Positions 7,855 to 15,960 of a DNA stretch of 64,000 nt are shown here, piece after piece (the stretch's first letter is position 1; each line of letters starts with the position of its first letter). The notes under the pieces were generated by a model, which was not told the DNA's origin, did not search any database, and was given only the letters and a program-made list of their open reading frames with translations. The translations under genes were made by a program, and so were the position numbers. This DNA comes from Alteraurantiacibacter hainanensis (lineage in GTDB: Bacteria > Pseudomonadota > Alphaproteobacteria > Sphingomonadales > Sphingomonadaceae). The DNA is taken from NCBI RefSeq assembly GCF_036321025.1, contig NZ_JAZAPB010000002.1, positions 868,001-932,000 on the forward strand. Reading direction: 5' to 3'.

Positions 7855-9888
7855 ATGCAGGCAAGCACGCCATCACACTATCTGGCCCTTTTCCGGTATC
7901 TCGCGGGCATATGTGTCCTGGTGGCTGCATTGCTGGCGGCACCGGTCACGGCGCAGCGCGAGAATTACATCGCCGCCGACCTGGTGGCCGAGGGCGACCC
8001 CGTTCCCGGCGAAACGTTGACCGTGGCGCTGCGCTTCCGGCCCCAGGAAGGCTGGCACGGATACTGGGCCAATCCCGGCGACGCGGGCGAGGGGATGCGG
8101 CTGGACTGGCAACTGCCGGATGGGTGGGAGGCTGGCGAACCGCTCTATCCCGTGCCGGAGGAGCTGGAGCTGCTCGGCCTCATCAATCACACCTACTCCG
8201 ATCCCTATGCGGTGCTGGTGCCGATCGAGGTGCCGCAATCGGCTGGTGTCGCCAACATCGCGCCGATCACGGTCGATGCCCAGTGGCTCGCCTGTTCCGA
8301 CAGGCTCTGCGTGCCGGAACAGGCCACGCTCACCCTGCGCTTCCCGCAGGAGACGCCGGAACTTGCCGCGCAGTTCGACGAGCATCGCGCGGCGATCCCG
8401 GCGCTGATCGACTCCCCGGGAAGCTTCGAGGTTCGGTCCGACACGCTGCGCCTCGCCATCCCGCTGCCCGCCAGCCTCGACCTGGCCGATCCGCACGTCT
8501 TCATCGAGCAGAAGGACGTGATCGACTATGCCGCGCCGCAGACCTTCTACCGCCAGGGCGACATGCTTGTCGCCGAGATCGCGCGCGGCGGCCTTCGCGT
8601 CGAGCCCGGCGAACTGCGCGGTATCCTGGCCTTTGCCGACGAGGGCGAGGGCGTGCGTTTCGAGGCCGTACCGGGAGAGGTGCCCGCAGGCGGCACGCGG
8701 ATCGGCCCGCGCACGGTCGATACCCCGCTGGCCCTGCTGCTGGGCGGCGCGCTGCTGGGCGGCCTGCTGCTGAACCTGATGCCCTGCGTGTTCCCCATCC
8801 TCAGCCTCAAGGCGCTGACTCTGGCGCGCGCCGGGGGTGAGGAGAAGCAGGCGCGGATCGAGGGGCTGGCCTATACCGCCGGCGTCGTCCTTGCCTGCCT
8901 TGCGCTGGGCGCGCTGGTGCTGGCGTTGCGGGCGGGCGGTACGCAGGTGGGCTGGGCCTTCCAGTTGCAGGAGCCGCTGGTGGTCGCCGGCCTGCTGGTG
9001 ATCGCCACGCTGATTACCGCCAATTTCATGGGCCTGTTCGAGATCCCGAACCTTCCCATCCGCACGCGCGGGGAGGGCGGGGCCTTTGCTACGGGCCTGC
9101 TGGCCGCCGTGGTGGCGACGCCTTGCACCGGTCCCTTCATGGCCGCTGCGCTGGGGGCCGCGCTGCTGCTTCCCGCCGCGCAGGCGCTGCTGCTGTTCGG
9201 GGCGCTGGGGCTTGGCCTTGCGCTGCCATTCCTGCTGTTGGGCTTCGTGCCCGCGCTGCGGCGCATATTGCCCAGGCCCGGCGCGTGGATGGCGACGTTC
9301 CGCCGCCTGCTGGCCATTCCCATGGGGCTGACGGCGCTGGCCCTCGTGTGGCTTTCGTGGCGCCTTGGCGGAGCGAGCTTCGCCTTTGCCGCCGCAGCGC
9401 TGGCCATCCTGCCGGTCGTCGCCCTGACCGCGCGGCGCAACGGCAACCGACTGGTGGCCGCGATCGCGGTGGTCGCCGCGCTCTATTTCGCCGCATCGCT
9501 CCCCTTCCGCGAGGTGGAGCAGGTGGCGGACGGCAGCGAGAGCGTGTTGGAACCCGTCGCCTATTCCGAAGCGGCGCTGGCCGAGGCGCGCGCTTCCGGC
9601 GCGCCTGTATTCCTGTGGTTCACCGCCGACTGGTGCCTGACCTGCAAGGTCAACGAACAGGTCGCCATCGAGCGCGACGCAACGCGGGCGGCCTTCGAGG
9701 AGGCGGGCGTCGTGGCCATGCGCGGCGACTGGACCCGGCGCGACCCGGAAATCACGCGGTATCTGGAGGAATGGGAATCGGCGGGCGTTCCGCTTTACGT
9801 TTGGTATCCCGGCGGGGGCGAGGGGGAGAAGCTGCCGCAGGTGCTGACGCCGGACCTTCTGGGCGATCTGGCCGCTGGCACGGACTAG
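7855..9888 (+). CDS. DsbD-family thiol:disulfide interchange protein
   Basis: This protein carries reducing power from cytoplasmic thioredoxin across the inner membrane to periplasmic thiol proteins. In order it has a signal peptide ending near APVTAQR, a long periplasmic N-terminal domain (about 40-270) of the DsbD/ScsB type, about eight membrane segments, and a C-terminal thioredoxin domain. Membrane cysteines Cys311 (MPCVFP) and Cys424 (TPCTGPF) and the CXXC pair Cys594/Cys597 (ADWCLTC) are all present, so the electron relay looks intact. I used ATG 7855, since the TTG at 7843 only adds four residues before the signal peptide. Its stop overlaps the convergent lipoprotein stop. Confidence 0.9.
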   Translation: MQASTPSHYLALFRYLAGICVLVAALLAAPVTAQRENYIAADLVAEGDPVPGETLTVALRFRPQEGWHGYWANPGDAGEGMRLDWQLPDGWEAGEPLYPVPEELELLGLINHTYSDPYAVLVPIEVPQSAGVANIAPITVDAQWLACSDRLCVPEQATLTLRFPQETPELAAQFDEHRAAIPALIDSPGSFEVRSDTLRLAIPLPASLDLADPHVFIEQKDVIDYAAPQTFYRQGDMLVAEIARGGLRVEPGELRGILAFADEGEGVRFEAVPGEVPAGGTRIGPRTVDTPLALLLGGALLGGLLLNLMPCVFPILSLKALTLARAGGEEKQARIEGLAYTAGVVLACLALGALVLALRAGGTQVGWAFQLQEPLVVAGLLVIATLITANFMGLFEIPNLPIRTRGEGGAFATGLLAAVVATPCTGPFMAAALGAALLLPAAQALLLFGALGLGLALPFLLLGFVPALRRILPRPGAWMATFRRLLAIPMGLTALALVWLSWRLGGASFAFAAAALAILPVVALTARRNGNRLVAAIAVVAALYFAASLPFREVEQVADGSESVLEPVAYSEAALAEARASGAPVFLWFTADWCLTCKVNEQVAIERDATRAAFEEAGVVAMRGDWTRRDPEITRYLEEWESAGVPLYVWYPGGGEGEKLPQVLTPDLLGDLAAGTD

Positions 9889-10466
9889 GCTTCGGGTTCG
9901 CCCTCGGCCTCGTCCTCCGGGATGTCGCTCTCGACGGCATCCGGCGTGCCGCCGGCCTGGCACCACTCCACGAATTCGCCGGTGATCCGGCTTCCTTCGA
10001 TTTCCAGCATGCCGCGGCCGGGAAGGGTCGCGATCAGGTCGCGCGTGCCGCCGAAGACGTCCAGCTGCGGATCGTCGGCCGGCAGCCGCGCTTCCCAGTG
10101 CCATTCCCCGTCGGCCAGAACGGCATCCACCAGGAAGCGGCTGGTCATCCCGTTGCCGATGACCGGGAACAGCGCGCCTTGTCCGGGATAGGCGCGGGCG
10201 TGGCGGATGATCACCAGCTGCGGCGGCTCTGCCTCGACGTCGCAGGCCAGCGACATCAGCGACGCCTCGTCGGCGTTGCCGAAACGGATCGCCTGGCCAT
10301 CGTCGGACACCGTCCAGCGCGCGGCGGAGGTATCGGGCGATGGATCGGCGGGCGCGGGGCGAGATCCGGTCGAATCCAGTTCGACGCGCTGCACGTTCTG
10401 CGGGGCGGCGTCCTGCCGCTCGCAGGCGGTGAGGGCCAAAATCAATGTGATGGCGAGGGCGCGCAT
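9885..10466 (-). CDS. Hypothetical lipoprotein
   Basis: About 193 residues from ATG 10466, chosen because MRALAITLILALTAC is a short lipoprotein signal with lipobox LTAC. A longer frame to 10487 would place seven polar residues before it. The mature part is acidic and has no motif I recognise. It has scattered tryptophans and a C-terminal tail rich in Asp/Glu. The next gene upstream on the same strand is also a lipoprotein (10559-11134), and both mature parts are low-complexity at first, so they may be distant relatives and one transcript. Confidence 0.65.
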   Translation of the reverse strand: MRALAITLILALTACERQDAAPQNVQRVELDSTGSRPAPADPSPDTSAARWTVSDDGQAIRFGNADEASLMSLACDVEAEPPQLVIIRHARAYPGQGALFPVIGNGMTSRFLVDAVLADGEWHWEARLPADDPQLDVFGGTRDLIATLPGRGMLEIEGSRITGEFVEWCQAGGTPDAVESDIPEDEAEGEPEA

Positions 10467-10558
10467 GTCTGCACCGCTAGTCCGCAAAACGCCCGGCAGG
10501 CAAGCGGCCTTGCGCTATAGTCTGGGGATCACGCGCTCCGAGGCCTGATCTTTGCCGG

Positions 10559-11134
10559 TCACGAGCACGCGTCGATCGCCCGCACCACTTCCTCGGATGC
10601 CGGTACCTCGAGCGCGTTGCCGGATTCGAGCTGCACGCTGATGGGCCCCTCGTCCCCGGCGAAAACGTCGCGAAGGCCGGTGGCCGGAAGCGGCACGGTC
10701 CCCTGCCAGACGAAGTCGGGGCCAAGCTCCATCCCCTCCGCGGAAACCTGCATGGTGAAATCGGCGTCCGGGCCGATGAATTGCAGCGCTTGCGTGCCGC
10801 TTTCCTCGGCGGCGGTATAGCGGGTCACGCGGACGGCCGGGTTGCCGGCGGCTGACTGGCCGCAGGTGATGCCAAGGACGCCCTCGCTTTGAGGTGGTCC
10901 GAACAACGCCATGCGGCTGTCCGCCTTGTAGAACCAGCGGTTGCCCTCGGCATCGGGCTCTCCCTCCATGTCGCCGGCGGGCTCTCGCACCGCTTCGTCG
11001 CCGGCGGGGGAAGGGGTCGGGTCCGCGGCAACCTGCGTGCTTTCATCCTCGGGGCCATCGGCAGGGGCATCGCCGGAGCAGGCGGCGAGGGTCAGCATGG
11101 AGACTGCGGCGAGCGGGGTGAGATAGTGACGCAA
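10559..11134 (-). CDS. Hypothetical lipoprotein (TTG start)
   Basis: The start was set at TTG 11134 because a strong AAGGAGG site lies six bases upstream. The next residues form a lipoprotein signal (hydrophobic run, lipobox LAAC). The 191-residue protein has a Pro/Asp/Glu-rich linker at about 25-65, then a folded domain containing GITCGQSAAGNPAVRVTRY and a C-terminal DACS. The two cysteines could form a disulfide in the periplasm. I do not recognise the family. The much longer open frame continuing upstream is antisense-like readthrough across uvrB and was not used. Confidence 0.7.
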   Translation of the reverse strand: MRHYLTPLAAVSMLTLAACSGDAPADGPEDESTQVAADPTPSPAGDEAVREPAGDMEGEPDAEGNRWFYKADSRMALFGPPQSEGVLGITCGQSAAGNPAVRVTRYTAAEESGTQALQFIGPDADFTMQVSAEGMELGPDFVWQGTVPLPATGLRDVFAGDEGPISVQLESGNALEVPASEEVVRAIDACS

Positions 11135-11196
11135 GGGAAACCTCCTTCTCCCGCGCCAACGGATGCGCCCCTTGCGCCGTTCCGATATGCTCGGCC

Positions 11197-13386
11197 CTAC
11201 TTCTTCCCGAACTTGCGCTGGGTCTTGCCGTACCGCAGCTTGCGCGTGCCCGGCCTGCCTTCGTTGGACCGGCCCACGACGGGAGCCTTCTTCTCGGCAT
11301 CGCCGAGGCCGAGTTCGTCGTTCTCCAGGCGGCGGATCTCGTCGCGCAGGCGGCCTGCTTCCTCGAATTCGAGGTTGGCGGCGGCGTCGCGCATCCGCTT
11401 TTCCAGGTCCTCGATATAGGCGCGCAGGTTGTGGCCGACGAGGTTGTTCACGTCCTCGTCGCCGGTATCCACCGTCACCCCGTCCTGCGAGGCCGTGTGG
11501 GCCACGATGTCGGCGATGGCCCGGCGGATGGTCTGCGGCGTGATGCCGTGTTCCTCGTTGTAGGCGCGCTGCTTCTCGCGCCGACGCTCGGTTTCCGCCA
11601 TGGCGCGTTCCATGCTGCCGGTCACCCGGTCGGCATAGAGGATGACCCGGCCATCGACGTTGCGCGCGGCGCGGCCGATGGTCTGGATCAGGCTGGTTTC
11701 GGACCGCAGGAAGCCTTCCTTGTCGGCATCCAGGATGGCCACGAGGCCGCATTCGGGAATGTCGAGCCCCTCGCGAAGCAGGTTGATGCCCACCAGCACG
11801 TCGTACACGCCAAGGCGCAGGTCGCGGATCAGCTCGATACGCTCCAGCGTCTCCACGTCGGAGTGCATGTAGCGCACGCGAACGCCCTGCTCGTGCATGA
11901 ATTCGGTCAGGTCCTCCGCCATGCGCTTGGTGAGGGTGGTGACGAGTGTGCGATAGCCCTTCTGCGCGGTGGCCTTTGCCTCGGCGATGCAATCCTGCAC
12001 CTGGTCCTCGACCGGCTTGATCTCGACCGGCGGGTCGATCAGGCCGGTGGGACGGATCACCTGCTCGGCAAACACGCCGCCGGTCCTTTCCAGTTCCCAC
12101 GGCCCGGGCGTGGCGGAAACGGCGACGGTCTGCGGGCGCATCGCGTCCCATTCGTTGAAGCGCAGCGGGCGATTGTCGATGCAGCTGGGCAGGCGGAAGC
12201 CGTACTCGGCCAGCGTCAGCTTGCGGCGGTGGTCGCCGCGCGCCATCGCGCCGATCTGCGGAATGGTCTGGTGGCTCTCGTCCACGAACAGCAGCGCGTT
12301 CTCGGGCAGGTACTCGAACAGCGTGGGCGGCGGTTCGCCGGGCAGGCGACCGGTCAGGAAGCGTGAGTAGTTCTCGATCCCGTTGCAGCTGCCGGTGGCG
12401 GCGATCATCTCGAGGTCGAAATTGGTGCGCTGTTCAAGCCGCTGGGCTTCCAGCAGACGGCCTTCCTCGTGCAGTTCCTTCAGCCGTTCCTGCAGCTCGA
12501 ACTTGATGGCCTCGCTCGCCTGTTTCATCGTCGGGCCGGGCGTGACGTAGTGCGAGTTTGCATAGACGCGCACCTTGCCGAGGTTCTCGCCCTTCTTGCC
12601 TGTCAGCGGGTCGAACTCGGCGATGTCCTCGATCTCGTCGCCGAAGAAGCTGATGCGCCAGGCCGTGTCTTCCAGATGGCTGGGAAAGATTTCCAGGTTG
12701 TCGCCGCGCACCCGGAAACAGCCGCGCGCGAAGGCGGTGTCGTTGCGTTTGTACTGCAGGGCGACCAGCTTGCGGATCAGTTCGCGCTGGTCGACCGTTT
12801 CGCCGGCCTTGATGTCGAACACCATGGCCGAATAGGTCTCGACCGAACCGATGCCGTAGAGGCACGAGACCGAGGCGACGATCAGCACGTCGTCCCGCTC
12901 CAGCAGGGCGCGCGTGGCCGAGTGGCGCATCCGGTCGATCGCCTCGTTCACCGAGCTTTCCTTCTCGATGTAGGTGTCGGAGCGGGGGACGTAGGCTTCG
13001 GGTTGGTAGTAATCGTAATAGGATACGAAATACTCGACCGCGTTCTCGGGAAAGAAGCTCTTGAATTCGCCGTAGAGCTGCGCGGCGAGGATCTTGTTCG
13101 GGGCCAGCACGAGGGCGGGGCGCTGCAACTGCTCCACCACCTTGGCCATGGTGAAGGTCTTGCCGCTGCCGGTCACGCCCAGCAGCACCTGCGTCTGCTC
13201 GTCGTCCTTCGCTGCCTTCACCAGTTCGGCGATGGCCGTTGGCTGGTCACCGGCGGGTTCGTATTCGGAAACCAGCTTGAACGGTTTCTGGTCGTCGGAT
13301 TTCTCCGGCCTCGCGGGCTTGTGGGGGGTGAATTCGCCGGAGGTATCGGGTTCCTCCAGTCCGCGACGGATTACGAGTTCGGCCAT
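11197..13386 (-). CDS. uvrB: UvrABC system protein B
   Basis: UvrB is the damage-verifying helicase-like subunit of nucleotide excision repair. It loads from UvrA and recruits UvrC. The Walker A motif GVTGSGKT is at residues 70-77 and the beta-hairpin YYDYYQPEAYVP follows. DESHQ supplies the Walker B box, and the C-terminal UVR motif for UvrC contact (LEFEEAGRLRDEIRRLE) is present. I used ATG 13386 (MAELVIRRG), giving 729 residues. The first ~35 residues before the conserved core are an extra tail common in this order. An imperfect LexA-like box lies at 13409-13423 upstream. Confidence 0.97.
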   Translation of the reverse strand: MAELVIRRGLEEPDTSGEFTPHKPARPEKSDDQKPFKLVSEYEPAGDQPTAIAELVKAAKDDEQTQVLLGVTGSGKTFTMAKVVEQLQRPALVLAPNKILAAQLYGEFKSFFPENAVEYFVSYYDYYQPEAYVPRSDTYIEKESSVNEAIDRMRHSATRALLERDDVLIVASVSCLYGIGSVETYSAMVFDIKAGETVDQRELIRKLVALQYKRNDTAFARGCFRVRGDNLEIFPSHLEDTAWRISFFGDEIEDIAEFDPLTGKKGENLGKVRVYANSHYVTPGPTMKQASEAIKFELQERLKELHEEGRLLEAQRLEQRTNFDLEMIAATGSCNGIENYSRFLTGRLPGEPPPTLFEYLPENALLFVDESHQTIPQIGAMARGDHRRKLTLAEYGFRLPSCIDNRPLRFNEWDAMRPQTVAVSATPGPWELERTGGVFAEQVIRPTGLIDPPVEIKPVEDQVQDCIAEAKATAQKGYRTLVTTLTKRMAEDLTEFMHEQGVRVRYMHSDVETLERIELIRDLRLGVYDVLVGINLLREGLDIPECGLVAILDADKEGFLRSETSLIQTIGRAARNVDGRVILYADRVTGSMERAMAETERRREKQRAYNEEHGITPQTIRRAIADIVAHTASQDGVTVDTGDEDVNNLVGHNLRAYIEDLEKRMRDAAANLEFEEAGRLRDEIRRLENDELGLGDAEKKAPVVGRSNEGRPGTRKLRYGKTQRKFGKK

Positions 13387-13408
13387 GCGCGGAGATATGG
13401 GAGCAGCG

Positions 13409-13423
13409 GAACGGATTGGCAAC
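13409..13423 (-). promoter_or_regulatory. Imperfect LexA-like SOS box before uvrB
   Basis: On the reverse strand the site reads GTTG-N7-GTTC, one base away from the alphaproteobacterial LexA consensus GTTC-N7-GTTC. It lies 23 bp upstream of the uvrB ATG, where an operator would be expected. One mismatch in eight fixed bases can occur by chance, so this is only a candidate. Confidence 0.3.
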
Positions 13424-13487
13424 GCGGTTTGCCCGATCTTTACCAATCGCCGCTATCATGCTGCATCCGTGTTCGAGGGGGATTTCG

Positions 13488-13985
13488 ATGCGCACACCCG
13501 TTCTGCTGTTGCTGGCCGCCCCGCTGCTGGCGTCGTGCTTTTCCGACAACCCCGACAACATCCCGTTGCGCGGCAACTGGCAGATGACCACCAAGCTCGA
13601 CAGCCTGACCATCGACGGCACCATCGTGCCGCCGGAACAGCTTCCGCCCGAAATCCGCAACCTGGAGCAGTCGGCCAGCCAATGCGGCGAGCCGGTGTTC
13701 ACCGATCGCGACAAGCAGCAGGACGTGCTGGACTGGCGTGCGGGTGGCGACTGCGCGTTCGAAACCTACGACGTGAACGGGGCGCGCATCACCGCCGCGG
13801 GTCGCTGCGAGCGCGTGGGCAACATGGCCACCTTCAACCCCAGGTTCGATGCCTCCGTCGTCCAGCGCGAACTATCGTATCGGATGGTGGTGAGCATGGA
13901 GGGCTCTGCCGAAATCCCCGGCCAGGGCACGCACTACCTTAAGATCATCGCGGTTCAGGAGGGCGCCCGCACCGGCGATTGCTGA
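13488..13985 (+). CDS. DUF3617-like lipoprotein, array copy 1
   Basis: The first of four consecutive DUF3617-type lipoproteins. From ATG 13488 (site GAGGGGGAT) it encodes 165 residues with the signal MRTPVLLLLAAPLLASC. The mature domain has a first cysteine in ASQCGEPVFTD, a central GGDCAFETYDVNG, then GRCERVG, and ends in RTGDC. This Cys spacing and the final R-x-G-D-C are shared with the next three proteins and fit DUF3617, a family of unknown function. The domain here is the most divergent copy. It is divergent from uvrB and separated from copy 2 by about 100 bp. Confidence 0.75.
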   Translation: MRTPVLLLLAAPLLASCFSDNPDNIPLRGNWQMTTKLDSLTIDGTIVPPEQLPPEIRNLEQSASQCGEPVFTDRDKQQDVLDWRAGGDCAFETYDVNGARITAAGRCERVGNMATFNPRFDASVVQRELSYRMVVSMEGSAEIPGQGTHYLKIIAVQEGARTGDC

Positions 13986-14086
13986 GCGAACGCCCCGGGC
14001 GGATTGGCATATCGGGATCAAGCCGTTACACGGGGCACCTGAACCCAACGGGAGGCTGCGAGCCCCCGCCAGCGAAGGAATTCCGC

Positions 14087-14641
14087 ATGCGCCTGATCCA
14101 TACCGCCCCGCTGATCGCGGGCCTCGCCCTTGTCGCCTGCGGCGATTCCGGCACGGTCGAGGACCCGTCCGATCCCGCCCAGATCGAGGCCGCGACGCGC
14201 GACCTGCCCAAGCCGCAGGCGGGCGAATACCGCACCAGCGGCGAACTGGTGGAATTCCAGATGCCCGGCGCATCGGAAGAGGAGATGCAGATGCTGCGCG
14301 GCTTCATGGAAACGAGCGCCACGCAGGAACGCACCTTCTGCATGACGCAGGAAGAAGCGGACAGCGGCTATCGCGAATTTCTCGAGAACCTTCAGCAAGG
14401 CTCCGACGAGTGCGAATTCACCGAGTTCACCGTGTCGGGCAATTCGCTAAACGCCACGATGAGCTGCGACGACGGCTCCGGCTCCACCGGCACCATGGGC
14501 TTTGCCGGCACCATCAGCGAAACCTCGCAGGACATGACCGTCAGCATGGACATGGATAGCGCGATGGAGGGGCAGAGCGTGCGCATGGTCATGCGCACCA
14601 CGTCCGAACGCATCGGCGACTGCGCCGAACAGGCCGGCTAA
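14087..14641 (+). CDS. DUF3617 lipoprotein, array copy 2
   Basis: It encodes 184 residues from ATG 14087, chosen for the AAGGAA site and the lipoprotein signal MRLIHTAPLIAGLALVAC. The mature domain has KPQAGEYRTSGELVEFQMPG, then FCMTQEEAD, DECEFTEFTVSGNSLNATMSCDD and the C-terminal ERIGDC. This is the classic DUF3617 layout: one edge strand, a Cys-containing C-M/V-T helix start, a paired Cys, and a final Cys. The predicted location is the periplasmic side of a membrane. No function is established for the family. Confidence 0.85.
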   Translation: MRLIHTAPLIAGLALVACGDSGTVEDPSDPAQIEAATRDLPKPQAGEYRTSGELVEFQMPGASEEEMQMLRGFMETSATQERTFCMTQEEADSGYREFLENLQQGSDECEFTEFTVSGNSLNATMSCDDGSGSTGTMGFAGTISETSQDMTVSMDMDSAMEGQSVRMVMRTTSERIGDCAEQAG

Positions 14642-14654
14642 CCCGTGCGCTTGC

Positions 14655-14679
14655 GGCCCGACCCGAAATGGGACGGGCC
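14655..14679. terminator. GC-rich hairpin between DUF3617 copies 2 and 3
   Basis: GGCCCG at 14655-14660 pairs with CGGGCC at 14674-14679, with an inner CCC/GGG pair across an A-A mismatch and a GAAAT loop. It lies 14 bp after the copy 2 stop. The following bases (TCTT) are only a weak U-tract, so it may be a transcript-stabilising or attenuating hairpin rather than a full terminator. Confidence 0.45.
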
Positions 14680-14778
14680 TCTTGCGCTCGCCCTCCCGCA
14701 ATTGGCAGGCCCCTGGCCGCTTGGTATCCGTGCCCGCATTTCCGGCGGCATGGCCGCCATCGAATACAGGGGAAAACC

Positions 14779-15312
14779 ATGCGCCTGATCCATTGCCTGC
14801 CACTGGCCGTCGGCCTGGCGCTGGCCGCTTGCAACAATTCGGACGAGGATCTCTCCGACGAAGCCCTGTCGATGGACGAGGTGATGGCGGACTTCCGCGA
14901 CAACGGCGTGATGCCGCAGCCAGGCGAATACAGCGCCTCCTACGACCTTGTCTCTTTCGACATGGTGGAAGGCCAGGTGCGCGACATGGCCGCGCTCGAA
15001 GCCGCTTTCGCCGAGGGCGCGCAGGAGCAGACCAGCTTCTGCGTGACCGACGCGATGGACCGTGAATCGTGGATTTCCGCGATGACCGACAACAGCTGCA
15101 CGATCTCCTCGCTAACTGCCGAAGGCGATGCGCTCGATCTCTCCATGACATGCGAGGCGGAAGAGGGGCCGCAGGGTCGCATCGTGATGACCGGCACCGC
15201 CGGAGAGACCTATTCCGACCTCGAGATGACCTTCACCCAGCCGATCCCCGGCATGGGTGACGCCAATGTCGTGATGACCGTGGAGACCCAGCGCACCGGC
15301 GATTGCGGCTGA
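14779..15312 (+). CDS. DUF3617 lipoprotein, array copy 3
   Basis: It encodes 177 residues from ATG 14779 (site GGGGAAAA), with the signal MRLIHCLPLAVGLALAAC, nearly identical to that of copy 2. The mature part has MPQPGEYSASYDLVSFDM, TSFCVTDAMD, NSCTISSLTAEGDALDLSMTCE and the final QRTGDCG, aligning throughout with copies 2 and 4. The near-identical signal peptides of copies 2 and 3 indicate tandem duplication. The start of copy 4 lies 27 bp after its stop, so copies 3 and 4 are probably one transcript. Confidence 0.85.
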   Translation: MRLIHCLPLAVGLALAACNNSDEDLSDEALSMDEVMADFRDNGVMPQPGEYSASYDLVSFDMVEGQVRDMAALEAAFAEGAQEQTSFCVTDAMDRESWISAMTDNSCTISSLTAEGDALDLSMTCEAEEGPQGRIVMTGTAGETYSDLEMTFTQPIPGMGDANVVMTVETQRTGDCG

Positions 15313-15338
15313 TATCCGCACTCGATAGGAGCGGTGAA

Positions 15339-15908
15339 ATGCTCCTGTCGAAACGTTTGATTTCGTGTGTGGTATCCGTGCTGGCACTCGCGGCCTGTTC
15401 GGCAGGGCCGGAGCAGCCGCTCGACGAGGCGGAAATCCTGACGCGGGCCGAACGCCTGGTGACGCCCGAGCCGGGGCTATACCGAACCACCACCAGCCTG
15501 GGCGCTTTCGAAATGCCGGGTGCCAGCGAGCAGGAGGCCGCGCGCGTCCGTGCGCAACTCGGTTTCGCGGAACCGCAGGAGGCGCAGCGCTGCCTGTCGC
15601 GACGCGAGGCCGTGCGCGGTTTCCTTCCCTTGATCGAGGCGATGAAGGACGGGAATTGCACGTTCTCCCGCTTCGAGACGAGCGAGGATAGGCTGGACGC
15701 CTCGATGCGCTGCGAAGCGGACGGGGGGACGACATCCGACGTTGCGCTGCGGGGCGAGGCGGGCAGGCAGTCGTCGCGGCTCGAAACGAGAGTCGTGCAG
15801 CGCTCTGCCGCCCTGCCGGGCGGCGAGCTGCAATTCACGCTGGCTGTGGAAACGCAGCGGTTCGGCGAATGTCCGCAAACCGGGGGCGAGGGCGAGCCGG
15901 GAACCTGA
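15339..15908 (+). CDS. DUF3617 lipoprotein, array copy 4
   Basis: It encodes 189 residues from ATG 15339, with a clear AGGAGCGG ribosome site and the signal MLLSKRLISCVVSVLALAAC. The mature part shares TPEPGLYRTTTSLGAFEMPGAS with copy 2 (both read EF/AFxMPGAS), then RCLSRREA, GNCTFSRFE, DASMRCEADGG and QRFGEC. It is the last member of the array. A Gly/Glu-rich tail follows the final Cys. Function is unknown, as for the other copies. Confidence 0.83.
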   Translation: MLLSKRLISCVVSVLALAACSAGPEQPLDEAEILTRAERLVTPEPGLYRTTTSLGAFEMPGASEQEAARVRAQLGFAEPQEAQRCLSRREAVRGFLPLIEAMKDGNCTFSRFETSEDRLDASMRCEADGGTTSDVALRGEAGRQSSRLETRVVQRSAALPGGELQFTLAVETQRFGECPQTGGEGEPGT

Positions 15909-15928
15909 GCGGCCTGCCGCGTTCATTG

Positions 15929-15951
15929 TGTAACAAGTCGGAATTGTTACA
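15929..15951. promoter_or_regulatory. Perfect 8-bp dyad TGTAACAA-N7-TTGTTACA
   Basis: TGTAACAA (15929-15936) and TTGTTACA (15944-15951) are exact reverse complements. They end directly before the GTG at 15952 of the alpha/beta hydrolase gene. The shape fits a TetR-family operator; a hairpin closing the start site is the alternative. No regulator gene is adjacent, so a trans-acting protein would be needed. Confidence 0.5.
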
Positions 15952-15960
15952 GTGAGCGCA

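Noticed and set aside
11135..12151. Upstream extension of the lipoprotein frame at 10559 into uvrB
   Set aside because: The extension overlaps uvrB in another frame and is low-complexity. A strong AAGGAGG site and signal peptide set the start at 11134.
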